Positions 46,256 to 58,300 of a DNA stretch of 64,000 nucleotides are shown here, piece after piece (position 1 is the stretch's first letter; the number at the start of each line of letters is the position of its first letter). The DNA is from Silurus meridionalis. Lineage: Eukaryota > Chordata > Actinopteri > Siluriformes > Siluridae. The stretch covers positions 5,371,715 to 5,435,714 of the forward strand of contig NC_060906.1 of assembly GCF_014805685.1 (NCBI RefSeq), in the 5' to 3' direction. The notes under the pieces are model-generated. The model was not told the origin of the DNA, ran no database searches, and saw only the letters and a list, made by a program, of their open reading frames with translations. The position numbers and the translations under genes are program-made.

Positions 46256-46430
46256 ACTGTGGTACAGCGTTTTGGCAAAAATTCCTTAGTTGGATTTGAT
46301 AATTTTCTAAATTATTGAGGAGAATCTGACATGAGAACACTGGGGTTGTTTGGTTGTTCCAAGCTGATCCTGAAGTTGTTGTCATGGCTCAGGATGATTT
46401 CCTGTAAACAGGAGCAGATCATTCCTTTCT

Positions 46431-48175
46431 AAGATTAGATTAGATTAGATTAGATTCAATTTTATTGTCATTACACATGTACAAGTACAAGGCAACAAAA
46501 TGCAGTTTGGGTCTAGCTAGAGTGCAATAGTAGCAAGTGCAGGATATATAGTGTTACATTATTTGCATAAGTTAAACAGAATTGAATATAGGATTATAAA
46601 CAGTAATTTACAGATGTATATGTACTATAAATATACAGATGAATATATATCTACTATGAATATGAATATAATATACAGATTAATATATGTGTATTATCAA
46701 TATAATATACAGGTGGATAGATATGTACTATAAACAATAATGTACAGATGAGTATATATGTACTATGAGCAGTAATATACAGATGAGTATATGTGTACTA
46801 TTGACATGATTTACAGATTACTATAAATAGAGATTTACAAAAGGATGTGAACGGTGAACATAATATATTGCTATTACTATAAACAGAAGAACGGGTATAT
46901 ATACAATGGTAATAAGTTAATGGTGAGCAGCAATACTAAGAGAGTGGTTTGCAAATGAGCAATGTTTTGTGTAACAGTCACAGTTTTGTGTAACAGTTTT
47001 GTGTAACAAGAGTAGCTGTGCAATTGAGCATAGTTTTGTGTAAACAGTCCATTAGTGCAATGAAAAAGTGTGAGGTGAGAAATGAGCAAGTGTCCAAGTG
47101 AGCATGAGTTTTTGTGCAGACAGTCCATTAGCGAAATAACAAAGTGTGGGGTGTGGGGGAAAATGTAGTAGTGTATCAGCAAGGGGCAGAGTTCAGTAAA
47201 GAGACAGCTCTAGGAAAAAAGCTTTTCTTTAGTCGGCTGGTCCTGGTCCGGAGGCACCTGAAAAGCCTGCCAGAGGGCAGAAGAGTTAATAGTCTATGGG
47301 CGGGATGAGAGGAGTCCTTAAGAATGCTGAAAGCTCGACGCAGACAGCGTTTCTATTGAATGTCCACCATGGCTGGGAGTGAAGTCCCTGTGATGCGCTG
47401 GGTGGTTTTCACCACCCGCTGCAGTGCCTTGCGCTCTGCAACAGAGCAGCTCCCTTACCAGACTGTGACACAGCTGGTCAGGATGCTTTCTATTGCGCAG
47501 CGGTAGAAGTTCACCAGGATATCAGAGGAGAGCTGATTTTTCTTAAGTGTCCTCAGGAAAAAGAGGCGCTGGTGAGCCTTCTTGACCAGGCTGGAGGTGT
47601 TGGTGGTCCAGGACAGGTCCGCCGAGATGTGGATCCCCAGGAACTTTAAACTGAAGACGTGTTTAACGGCCATCCTATTGATGTGGGTGGTGTCGTGTGT
47701 GCCTCTTGACTCTTTCCTGAAGTCAACAATGAGCTCCTTTGTCTTGGAGGTGTTAAGGAGCAGGTTATTGTTGTTGCACCATGTGGCTAGGTCCTGGATC
47801 TCCCTCCTGTAGGCAGTCTCATCATTGTTGGTGATGAGACCGATCACGTTAGTGTCATCTGCAAACTTGATGATGGAGTTAGATCCATTCACAGGCCTGC
47901 AGTCGAAGGTGAAGAGGGAGTAGAGGAAAAGGCTCAGCACAAGCCCTGTGGTACACCAGTGTTGAGTGTGATGGTGTTGGAGCAGATAGAGCCAGATCGA
48001 ACCTGCTGGGGTCTGTTGGTCAGAAAGTCCAAGTTCCAGTTGCAGGTGGAGGTGTTAATGCCCAGATCTACAAGTTTGGCTGTTTACTTGGATGGAATGA
48101 TGGTGTTAAATGCTGAGCTGAAGTCAACAAACAGCATACGTGCGTAAGTGTTCTTATTGTCCAGATGTGTAAGCG
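46431..48175 (-). mobile_element. CR1/Rex1-like LINE, 5'-truncated
   Basis: The minus-strand 3' tail is an (AATCT)n run at 46431-46455, preceded by a long 3' UTR (46460-47200). The RT C-terminal half lies at 47940-47300: IIKFADDTNVIGLITNNDET, NLLLNTSKTKELIVDFRK, FLGIHISADLSWTTNTSSL, VVKTTQRITG-like sequence. Upstream pieces to 48175 give [17 protein letters not shown] in a different frame. The catalytic FADD is present but the frame is broken. Confidence 0.85.
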
Positions 48176-48400
48176 GAAGTGATACGGGAAATCATCCTGA
48201 TCCATGACTCAGAAAATCATCAAATTCAACTGGTTGAATTAGGCCCCCATGGCTGCACCCAAAGCCGGTAATTAAATGGATCCAAGGAAAGCAGCCGGAA
48301 AACCCTGTGTTATGTACAGACTCAAAATCATCGCTGGAAAGTTTAGAGTGGAATCTCCACAGCATGGCGTTCTTTTATAGATCTTTTATAAGAACGTATA
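48176..48400. other. No recognisable feature
   Basis: Short sequence between two opposed LINEs; no repeat boundary or ORF identified. Confidence 0.4.
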
Positions 48401-51400
48401 AGCACGTGTGATCAAATCACGGCTAAAGATGGCGCCGGTGAGGTCGGCTGCCGTCACGACTGCTCCGGCTACGCTTTCTCTTTTTTTGTTTATTTTATAC
48501 TTTTATTTAAGTAGTTACACTTCCATCTACACAAGATGGACATCATTAGATATGACAGAGACACTCTTATATCTATTGGTGTACAATGCACTCACCTTTC
48601 TCCGTTTTTAAACCCGGACCCATGCTGGCCGAGCGAGATCCTGAGGGAGAACAAAGGACGTGACCCATACCGGCATCCGCGAGGGAAACAAGCCGGCGTC
48701 AGGAACAGGCTGAGGGAATGCGCACACCGCGCTCCCTTACCTAGCATCCTGTTAGCCAACGTCCAGTCACTGGAGAACAAACTCGACGACCTCAGGGCAA
48801 GGGTCAAGTTCAAGAGAGACATTCGGGACTGCAAACTTCTCTGTTTCACCGAGACATGGCTGAACCCAGCGATACCGGACCACGCCATCCAGCCGGCCGA
48901 GTTTTTTTTTCGGTTTACCGCATGGACAGAACACTGGAGTCGGGGAATTCAAGAGGAGGTGGAGTGTGTCTGATGGTGAACAACCACTGGTGCGACAGCG
49001 CAAGCATTGTTCCTCTTTCACCCTCCTGAACACCAAACCTGGAACTACTGACCATTAAATGTCAGCCCTTTTATCTACCTCGGGAATTCAGTTCGATCAT
49101 AGTCAGTGTCGTTTATATTCCACCTCAAGCCGACATGGACACTGCAGTATGGGACTTACATGAGTCACTAACGCAACACCAAATACAGCATCGGGACACT
49201 GCGCTCATTGTGGTCGGAGATTTCAACAGTGCCAACCTCAAGCGCGCACTCCCAAACTTTCATCAACACATCACAAAGAACACTGGACCACTGCTATACA
49301 ACATTCAAGAACAGCTACAAGGCACAACCACGTCCACCGTTTGGGAAATCGGACCATGCGCCATCTTCCTCATGCCTGTTTACAAACAAAGGCTGAAACA
49401 GGAAGCTCCGGTTAAGAGGGAGGTCACGTGCTGGACTGACCAATCGGTGGCCACTCTGCAGGACGCTTTGGATGACGCAGACTGGGACATGTTCCGGCCC
49501 AGCTCTGATGATGTCAACATGTTTACGGAAGCGGTTGTGGGATTCATCTGGAAACTAGCAGATGATATGGTGCAGAAAACCACCATCAGAACGTTTCTCA
49601 ACCAGAAGCCGTGGGTGGATAAAACTATCTGTGACACTCCGAGATCCCGCTCTGCTGCCTACAACACGGGGCTTGCCACCGGGGACATGGAAGAGTACAA
49701 AGCTGCGTCTTACAGTGTTCGCAGAGCGGTGAAGGATAAAAGCGCCGCTACAGGAGGAAACTACAGTTACAGTTTCAACATGGTGGATCTAGGAGCCTGT
49801 GGCAGGGACTAAGGACAATAACATACTATAAAACACCATCCTCTAGAATGGTGAATGCGGACGCTTCTCTGGCAGAGGAGCTAAACACCTTTTACGCTAG
49901 TTTCCAGGCTGCAGCTAACCACGCTAGCGCCGCTAGCGGCACAACCAGCGTGCACGCCGAGAGAGATGGAGAGGTAAACACGTTCACCACCTTAGAGCAT
50001 GACGTGAGGAGGGCATTCAAGAGAGTGAATACCAGGGAGGCAGCAGGACCAGATGGCATCACAGGTCGGGTTCTGAAAGCCTGCGCTGACCAGCTAGCAC
50101 CGGTGTTTACCGAGATATTCAGCCTCTCTCTGGAACAGTCTGTTGTCCCCTCATGTTTTAAACAGTCCACCATTGTTCCTGTCCCAAAGAAAACCCAGCC
50201 CGCCTGCCACAATGACTACCGCCCTGTAGCTTTGACCTCAGTAGTGATGAAGTGCTTCGAGAGACTGGTCAGAGACTTCATCACTGCATCACTACCAGAC
50301 ACACTGGACCCATTACAGTTTGCGTACTGTCATAACCGCTCTACTGAGGACGCCATTGCTCATCTCCTCCACACCACGATGAGCCACCTGGACCAAAGAA
50401 ACGGGAATTATGCAAAGATGTTGTTCGTGGACTACAGTTCAGCCTTTAACACCATAATTCCCTCCACACTCACCTCTATGTTGGAGGTCCTGGGACTCAG
50501 CCAGCCGCTGTGTCAATGGATCTCTAACTTCCTGACAGACAGACCACAAGCTGTACGGGTGTGAAAACACACCTCATCCACTCTCACCCTCAGCACTGGA
50601 GCTCCCTAGGGTTGTGTTCTGAGCCCCATGCTGTAGTCGCTGTACACATATGACTGTGTGGCCACATCCAACTCCACCACCATCAAGTTTGCTGACGACA
50701 CTGTTGTGGTGGGCCTGATCAACAACAACGATGAGACGGCCTACCTACAGGAGGTTGAAAACCTGGAGAGATGGTGCCAGGAGAACAACCTTCTCCTGAA
50801 TGTCAGCAAGACTAAGGAGTTGATCGTGGACTTCAGCACAAAGCGGGAGCGGTCATACCAACCGCTAAACATCTGCGGGACTCCAGTGGAAAGAGTGGAC
50901 AGTTTCCGGTACTTGGGTGTTCACATCACACAGGATCTGTCTTGGTCCTGTCACACTAACACCCTGGTGAAGAATGCGTGGCGTCTGTACCATCTGAGAC
51001 ACTTAAGGGACTTTAAACTACCCTCTCAGGTGCTTAAGACTTTCTACACCTGCACCATTGAGAGCGTTCTGACGGGTAGCATTACTTCCTGGTTTGGGAA
51101 CAGCACCATGCAGGACAGACGAGCCCTGAGCCCTGAGCCCTGAGACTGAGCCCAGAGGGTGGTGCGTTCAGCTAAACGTACCATCCACACCGAGCTTCCT
51201 GACCTGCAGGACATCTACAGCACGCGGTGCAGGACCAGAGCCAGGAAGATTGTGAAGGACCTCAGCCATCCCAACAATGGACTCTTCTCTTTGTTGCGTT
51301 CAGGGAAACGCTTCCGTTTCCTGAAAGCGAACACAAAGAGAATGAGGAGAAGCTTCTTCCCGCAGGCCATTCGGTGTTTAAACCAGGAAACACCCAGGAT

Positions 51401-52100
51401 CTAAAAACTGGTCCACTCTCTCCATCATCACACTTTTTCTCTGTACAGATCTCACCTTTCGCACCATGACACTTTAAACTCTTGACTTGCACAGCAAAGT
51501 GCACTTTATATTTATTTATTTTATACCACACCATACTGCACACGGACACTTTATGGACACTCTATAACGCACACGGACACTTACAGACCCTTTCACCACA
51601 CCATACCGCACAGGGACACTTATGGACCCTTACACCACACCATACTGCACACGGACACTTTATGGACACTCTATACCGCACACGGACACTTACAGACCCT
51701 TACACCACACCATACCGCACACGGACACTTACAGACCCTTACACCACACCATACCGCACACGGACACTTTATGGACAACCCACCACTAAAATTGTCTATT
51801 GTTTACACTTTTGAACACATTGTTTACTGTTTCACTGTCTACTGCTATAAGGATTTTCTTTGTATATACATTTTTCTCTTTGTTTACATACATATCTTTA
51901 TATATCCTTTATACCTTATATTTTATTCTATATAGTTTTTATACTTATTTATCTGCTTTTTTAAAATTTAAAAATTTTTTTTTCTTTCTCCCCACCCCAT
52001 TCCCCTCTTGCCGGACCGTCGTATAAAGCATTTCACTGCATGTCGTACCCTGTATGTATGTGTATGTGATTAATAAAATTTGATTTGATTTGATTTGAAT
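48401..52100 (+). mobile_element. CR1/Rex1-like LINE, about 3.7 kb
   Basis: Plus strand: a 5' part with ATGGCGCC at 48428, endonuclease from about 48740 (LLANVQSLENKLDDLRAR, CFTETWLNPAIPDHAIQ, VVYIPPQADMD, VVGDFNSANLK), then RT (49848-50564: [56 protein letters not shown]) and 50658-51143 (IKFADDTVVVGLINNNDET, NLLLNVSKTKELIVDF). A C-terminal tail follows at 51159-51404 and a 3' UTR ending in (TTGAT)n at 52080-52098. Four or more frameshifts or stops, plus a short duplication near 51125, inactivate it. It is a second subfamily of the LINE at 46.4 and 54 kb. Confidence 0.9.
51535..51780 (+). repeat. Tandem repeat in the LINE 3' UTR
   Basis: Units of about 31-43 nt containing CCATACCGCACACGGACACTT and either TATGGACAC or ACAGACCC, repeated about seven times. 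The same unit occurs once in the copy at 63390. Confidence 0.9.
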
Positions 52101-52104
52101 CAGG

Positions 52105-52310
52105 GAAAAGGATGTAAGTATGACAAGATTATGAATAGGCCACACAACACTAAACCCAAATTTATACAAGATAGAAAAACACAAAAATAGAAATTGTGAA
52201 AAATGTGGAATTCTTGAAACAGAATCCCATTTATTATTATTCAATACTATTTACTTATGGAGATATTAGAAGGATGAAATGAAAGAATTAACAATGAATA
52301 GGATATAAAA
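52105..52310 (+). mobile_element. C-terminal fragment of another LINE
   Basis: One frame reads IGHTTLNPNLYKIEKHKNRN, CEKCGILETESHLLL, a Cys-Cys-His arrangement typical of the end of non-LTR proteins that carry RNase H. It follows the (TTGAT)n tail of the larger LINE, which probably inserted next to or into it. Confidence 0.5.
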
Positions 52311-52367
52311 TGTATTTATTCAGCTATTATGAGTGTTTTATTTTGTTATTGTGTAAGTTTTTCATTC

Positions 52368-52371
<4 letters not shown>

Positions 52372-52435
<64 letters not shown>
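52372..52435. repeat. (TA)n microsatellite
   Basis: About 31 units; the DNA transposon that follows sits inside it, so its TA duplications cannot be resolved. Confidence 0.97.
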
Positions 52436-52438
<3 letters not shown>

Positions 52439-53409
52439 TGGAACCTTGGGTTACGAACGCCCCGGCATACGTATAATTCAGGTTACAAATCGCAGTTCAT
52501 CAAAATTTTTGCCCCTGGTTACGAACAAAATATCGGGGGTACGAACGTCGCGCACCAAAAAATCGCAGGCAAATTGGTTGTTTTTGCTCTATCCACGCAG
52601 CTCGTCACATCAGTTAGCGTCCTGTGTCCCTAGCGAGAGCATCGTGTTACTTATCCGCTTGAACTTTTCCCGGCGGCAGCGTAACAACTCGTTAGTTGAT
52701 GCTCGTGGAATAATGAGATGGACAACATTAGCCGATGCATAACCACTTTACTTGTTTTTATGAAGATAGATTCGCAGGGTTACAGTATAATATAACTCCC
52801 AGGTGGATAAACTTAGATTAACAGACCGCACCGCAGAACACAAACAGGTTTCTTCATATGAATCGCACACAGGAAAAACATCCAGTCCGCACATTTATTT
52901 TCCGAAGTACAATACCCATAATGCATTTCACTCTGGACTTCAATACCCAGAGATAGTAGCCTTAAAGAAACAGCTCTCATTGTCCCTCTAATGCAACAAT
53001 TGTCTCAGCGTTCGTGTTAATAACACTGTCTTTAATATTCTATAATATAATATATAATATTATATAAATAATATAATGTAATAAGATTCTCCTTCCAAAC
53101 AATAACTCTCCCTCCTCCCCCTTCTACGAACGTCGTCTCCTGCAGCGAGTCTTCTCAAAGGGAAAGTACCCGCTAAAGATCTTTTCTTCTTTTGTATGTT
53201 TTTATGTGGTATGATTTTAATATAAATGTTAAAAGTAAATAATATTAGTGAATATTAGCTTTATTTTTATTTAAGTAATATTTTTGGTTGTCCAGAACGA
53301 ATTACCGAAGTTTCTGTTCATTATTATGGGGAAATTTGTATCGGGATACGAACTTTTCAGGTTCCGAATAAAGTACCGGAACGAATTAAATTCGTAACCC
53401 GGGGTTCCA

Positions 53410-53412
<3 letters not shown>
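52436..53412. mobile_element. Mariner/Tigger-like MITE, 977 bp
   Basis: Tips are CAGTGGAACCTTGGGTTACG (52436) and its inverse, GTAACCCGGGGTTCCACTG (end 53412), flanked by TA repeats. Subterminal TACGAACG motifs are also inverted. No transposase ORF of useful length. It lies in the presumed first intron of gene B. Confidence 0.88.
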
Positions 53413-53445
<33 letters not shown>

Positions 53446-53738
53446 CTCGATAGTTAAACTATATATAAAATAACCATCATTGATAAAATGGTGGTAAAAA
53501 TCCCACTGGCAGCCTTATTTCTGTATTTTTATACACTAAAATGATGCAGTTATTTACAGATTTATTCTGGACTGCTGGATTCTTTATGGAAATACTTGGA
53601 TGCAATTATGGTACAATAACAGTGCCTCAAATTTATTTATATTCCAGTATGAAGTAAGATGGAATAAAAAATGTACAGTAGTATAACTATATAAATAACA
53701 AATATGTTTATACTTGCAAATTGTTTATTATTATTATT

Positions 53739-53775
<37 letters not shown>

Positions 53776-53960
53776 CATTATAATGTAATATTAAATAAAA
53801 TTCTAATAGTATGTACTATCAATTACAATAGAATATGGAAAAAAAAAGTAAATACTTGTACAATAATAAATGAGTATAATAATAAATTAAAGATTATATA
53901 ATATCTCTCAATCATCTATTATCAATAATTGTTTGTACAGTTATTGTTATTATCCCTCTA
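53413..53960. other. AT-rich sequence with (TA)n and (AAT)n tracts
   Basis: (TA)n at 53413-53441, (ATT/AAT)n at 53726-53774. No gene; the 65-codon ORF is low-complexity. Confidence 0.7.
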
Positions 53961-53963
53961 TTA

Positions 53964-54179
53964 TTAGATTAGATTAGATTAGATTAGATTCAATTTTATT
54001 GTCATTGTGCAAGGTACATGTACAGAGCCAATGAAATGCAGATAGCATCTAACCAGAAGTGTATAGATAGCCGAGACGGTGTAGTAATATGTACATATAA
54101 CTCAATAAGGGTATAAATGGTGTGGGTTTTTATATAAGTATGATACAGTATGAAAAAAATGAAAAAAGGAATGTCATTA

Positions 54180-54259
<80 letters not shown>

Positions 54260-54860
54260 AAACAGAATAAATATTGATGGACATACAGAAGTGTAATCAT
54301 AGTTTTTTGGGTGGTGCAGGGATGCATGATTTGAAAGTGGTGCAAAACACAGAAGGAAAGTGACAGTGCAGTGGTGATTGTTGACACCATATCAGCTGGT
54401 CAGTGCAGAAACAGCCACGGGAAAGAAGCTATTTTTCAGTCTATTTGTTTTGGCTCTGAGACAACTGAAGCGTCTGCCCGATGGGAGAAGTGTAAACAGT
54501 CCGTGGTTGGGGTGAGAGGGATCTTTGATGATGCCCCTCACCCTTTGCAAACAGCGATTTTTTTTTTATGTTCTCCAAGGTGGGTAGTTCAATAACAATG
54601 ATTCGTTGGACGGTTTTCACCACCCTCTGAAGGGCTTTACGGTCTGAAGCTGTGCAGCTGCTGTACCACACTGAGATGCAGTTTGTGAGGATACTCTTAA
54701 TGGTACAGCAGTAAAAGTTCTCCAGTATCCTGTAGCACAGACGGGACTTTTTAAGTCTCCTCAGAAAATATAGGTGCTGTTGTGCCTTTCTGATCACGAT
54801 GGAAGGGTTCAGAGACCAGGTGATGTCCTCAGGGATGTGTATTATAGTTGTGTAGTTGTA
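53964..54860 (-). mobile_element. CR1/Rex1-like LINE 3' part, minus strand
   Basis: The (AATCT)n tail at 53964-53990 and CAATTTTATTGTCATT match the LINE at 46431. The minus-strand coding part at 54860-54500 reads AQQHLYFLRRLKKSRLCYRI, LENFYCCTIKSILTNCISV, ALQRVVKTVQRIIVIELP. A (TA)n array (54184-54240) followed by (CA)7 lies in its 3' UTR. Truncated at 54860 where conserved NLR flank begins. Confidence 0.85.
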
Positions 54861-54864
54861 TTTG

Positions 54865-54985
54865 TTTACAGGGAACTCTCGCCTGGAGCAAGATTGCAGC
54901 AGCATTGACGTATCGCAGCAACGGACCAAAGTGGCCAAAGAGGCGTCTGTGTCTTATATGTCTATGGATTTCAATTCTAATGGAC
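54865..54985 (+). other. Block conserved with gene A, possible 5' non-coding exon
   Basis: Counterpart of 14936-15060 after the same TTTGTTTACAG. A second shared part, TTTTCCCCCAGTTTTAACTG with the exon around 55235-55301, continues into the first coding exon. Confidence 0.35.
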
Positions 54986-55301
54986 TTTAATGGACTGTGT
55001 GTGTAAAATATAGAAATACAGAAGACTTTAATCACTTTTTATACATAGAAATAAAAAATAGTACAGTGTTTATTGGTGTTGTGTTTATTGCACACCTCCT
55101 GTCAGTCTGTGTTCAAATGAGGAATAAAGATGTTAGAAAAATATGTGAGAATCAGTAAGACATCATGAGGATCAGCTGGTTTTAGAAAGATTTTCCCCCA
55201 GTTTTAACTGCATGTTGTTTACGTGTTTTCTAGGAGTGTGATTGATTCCAGCAGAAGAGATCGACATCTTCAGGACTCTGCGTGTACACGAGCATCGAAA
55301 A

Positions 55302-58300
55302 ATGGAGATCCCTGATCAGGGGACAGATCATGTGACCTCACCCTCAAAAGACTGGTAACCTGCCATGTTCTAGTGTTTTACTAATGAACTGTTCATATCT
55401 GCAAATCTGGAGACATTTCTGAGAGCTTCATTTCATATATAAATATCACCCTAAATACATTTAATTTTTAATAATTAAACTAATTAAAGCTATAAGACAC
55501 AAACAACATGGATAATCCTTATAATATGTGTTATAAATGAGTGTTTAAGCAGCACTGGAGATTCTCATTACTGACCTCAGTTCATCTCCTTTTCAGCACA
55601 ATCACAGAAAAGCTTTAGAACATCACCTCAATTACAGGGAACCAAATCAATAAGTGCTGTTTAACTCCAATCCAGCAGGAGCAGTTACAGTGGGCTGGAA
55701 CTGTTTTTAACATAAACTACATACTATAAATTATAATCATATCCAAACTAAATCTGTGTTTTTATCACCAGTTTTAAACCCGTGCTCCACTTCCTGCTCT
55801 ACACCACCACTGCATAGGGACTTTTTCAATGCACTGGATTTTGTATCCTGATTTTAGCAACAATGAAATTCTGTCTCATGGCCATTTTTATAATTTTCTA
55901 CAGTAAACTACAGAGAGAGAAATCACACTCACCAGTGCCCAGCTGTGTCTCCATGAAGAGTGATCAGTCTATGGATGTTCCTCAGAGATTTAGCACTGGA
56001 ATCTCCTCACCTGGACACAGGTAACATCCCATAATTCTCCTAGTTAAAGTCACAGTTAATGGCTGCACTACACCGTCATTAGCAGCTGTTTAGATTTATA
56101 TTATAGTTACTTGAGGTCTTTAGTGATTCTACAATACTTTCAGTAAATCCTTTAGATTAAAATGTTTAAAAAAATAATTAAAGTCACAATCAATTAGAGT
56201 AGATTACAGTTCAGTACATAATACAGTAGGTGAAAATTTTAATCAGAAGATGATGTGAGACGAGAGATCAGAATTTCAGCTTTCATTTCCTGAAAGGTTC
56301 AGTTCAGTGTTCTAAGTGATGTAACACATCTAGCTGTAAAGATCAGGAACTGAAAGCTGGAATTCTGATCTATTGTTTCATTTTCATCTTTTACTCTCAA
56401 ATTCAAATGTCTTCAATGTCGAGCAAAAACCCAAAGAACTGGACTTCCTGTTCCAATACTTTTGGAGGTTTGTGTAGGAAGAATAGAAAAGTAGGAAAAA
56501 GTGTGAAATGAAAACTGGAGCACATTTAATTCTCCAGGTGCACAATGTTGGAGTTGTATTCAGCTCTGTGTCCTCCAAGTGTTCCTGCTCTCACTACAAT
56601 TATTGTAGTACAATTTGTGTTCAGGTTTAGACTCCAGTATAAAAGTGAGGAACGTTGAAATCTTTAACACTTGATGTTTTTGTTCCCAGTGTTCTACAGA
56701 AGGCAGGAGACAGAAGAGAAAAGAACATCATCACAGCTACAGGGTACGATCAAAACCAACACCATGACTGTGACACTGACACACTGCTATTCTAAAGCTC
56801 TCTGCTGTTAGTAACTACAGAGTGATTAGATGATAGAAAACCTCCAGTAGAATAAAGTAAATCCACAGTGAGAACATCATAAAGATCTATCTAGCAGGAA
56901 CAATGTGAACTAATACTCTAATCGTTGGAGCCCATGTCTCACCATGTCTTCCTTCTTCATCATGTCACAGACACGACCCAGAATCCACTGCTGCAGATGA
57001 ATTCCAGAAGAAGTTCAAGTTCACTCTGATGAAGAAGTTTCAGTTTTTGAAGGGAGTGATTCTAAAGCAGGAAAACCGAACACTCCTGAATGAGATCTAC
57101 ACAGAGCTCTACATCACAGAGGGAGACAGTGGAGACGTCAATAAAGAACATGAGGTGAAACAGATCGAGGCAGCATCCAGGAGGAACCCAACTGAGGACA
57201 CACCAATCAAATGCAGTGACATCTTTAAACCCCTACCTAAACAAGACAAAGCCATCAGGAACATTCTGAAAAAGCTCTTATTTGAACAAGATGAAGAAAC
57301 CATCAGGAATATTCTGAAAACGCTCTTATCTGAACAACATGAAGAACCCATCAGGAACAGTCTGAAAAAGCTCTTATATGAACAAGATGAAGAACCCTTC
57401 AGGAGAAATCTGACAAAGATCTTATCTGAACAAGATGAAGAACCCATCTGGAGAGTTCTGACTAAGGGAGTAGCTGGAATTGGAAAAACAGTCTCTGTGC
57501 AGAAGTTTGTTCTGGACTGGGCTGAAGGGAAATCAAATCAGGACATCCACCTCATATTTCCACTTCCTTTCAGAGAGCTGAATTTGATGAAGGAGCAGAA
57601 ACTTAGTCTGGTGGAGCTTCTTCATGTGTTTTTTAATGAGATGAAAGAAATTGACATTTCCAGGTTGGAGAAGGTTTTGTTCATTTTTGATGGTTTGGAT
57701 GAGTGTCGTTTTCCTCTGGATTTCCAGAAGACAGTGAGAGTGTGTGATGTAACTGAATTGGCACCAGTGCATGTGCTGCTGATAAACCTGATCAAAGGGA
57801 ACCTGCTTCCCTCTGCTCTCATCTGGATCACCTCCAGACCAGCAGCAGCTGATCAAATCCCCTCTGAGTGTGTCCATCGAGTCACAGAGGTACGAGGGTT
57901 TAATGACCCTCAGAAGGAGGAGTACTTCAGGAAGAGGATTAGTAATCAGAACCTGGCCAATAAGGTCATCACACACCTGAAGTCATTAAGAAGCCTCTAC
58001 ATCATGTGCCACATCCCAGTGTTCTGCTGGATTTCAGCTGCTGTTCTAGAGAGAATGTTGGGTGAAGCAGAGAGTGGAGATATCCCCAAGACTCTGACTC
58101 AAATGTACACACACTTCCTCATCATTCAGACCAACATCATAAGAGAGAAGTATCTACAGAAGCAGGAGAGCGATGAAGAAATGCTTCTCAAACTGGGGAA
58201 ACTGGCTTTCCAGCAGCTGGAAAAACAAAACCTGATCTTCTATGAGGAAGACCTGAGAGAGTGTGACATTGATGTGACAGAAGCAGCATTGTATTCAGGT

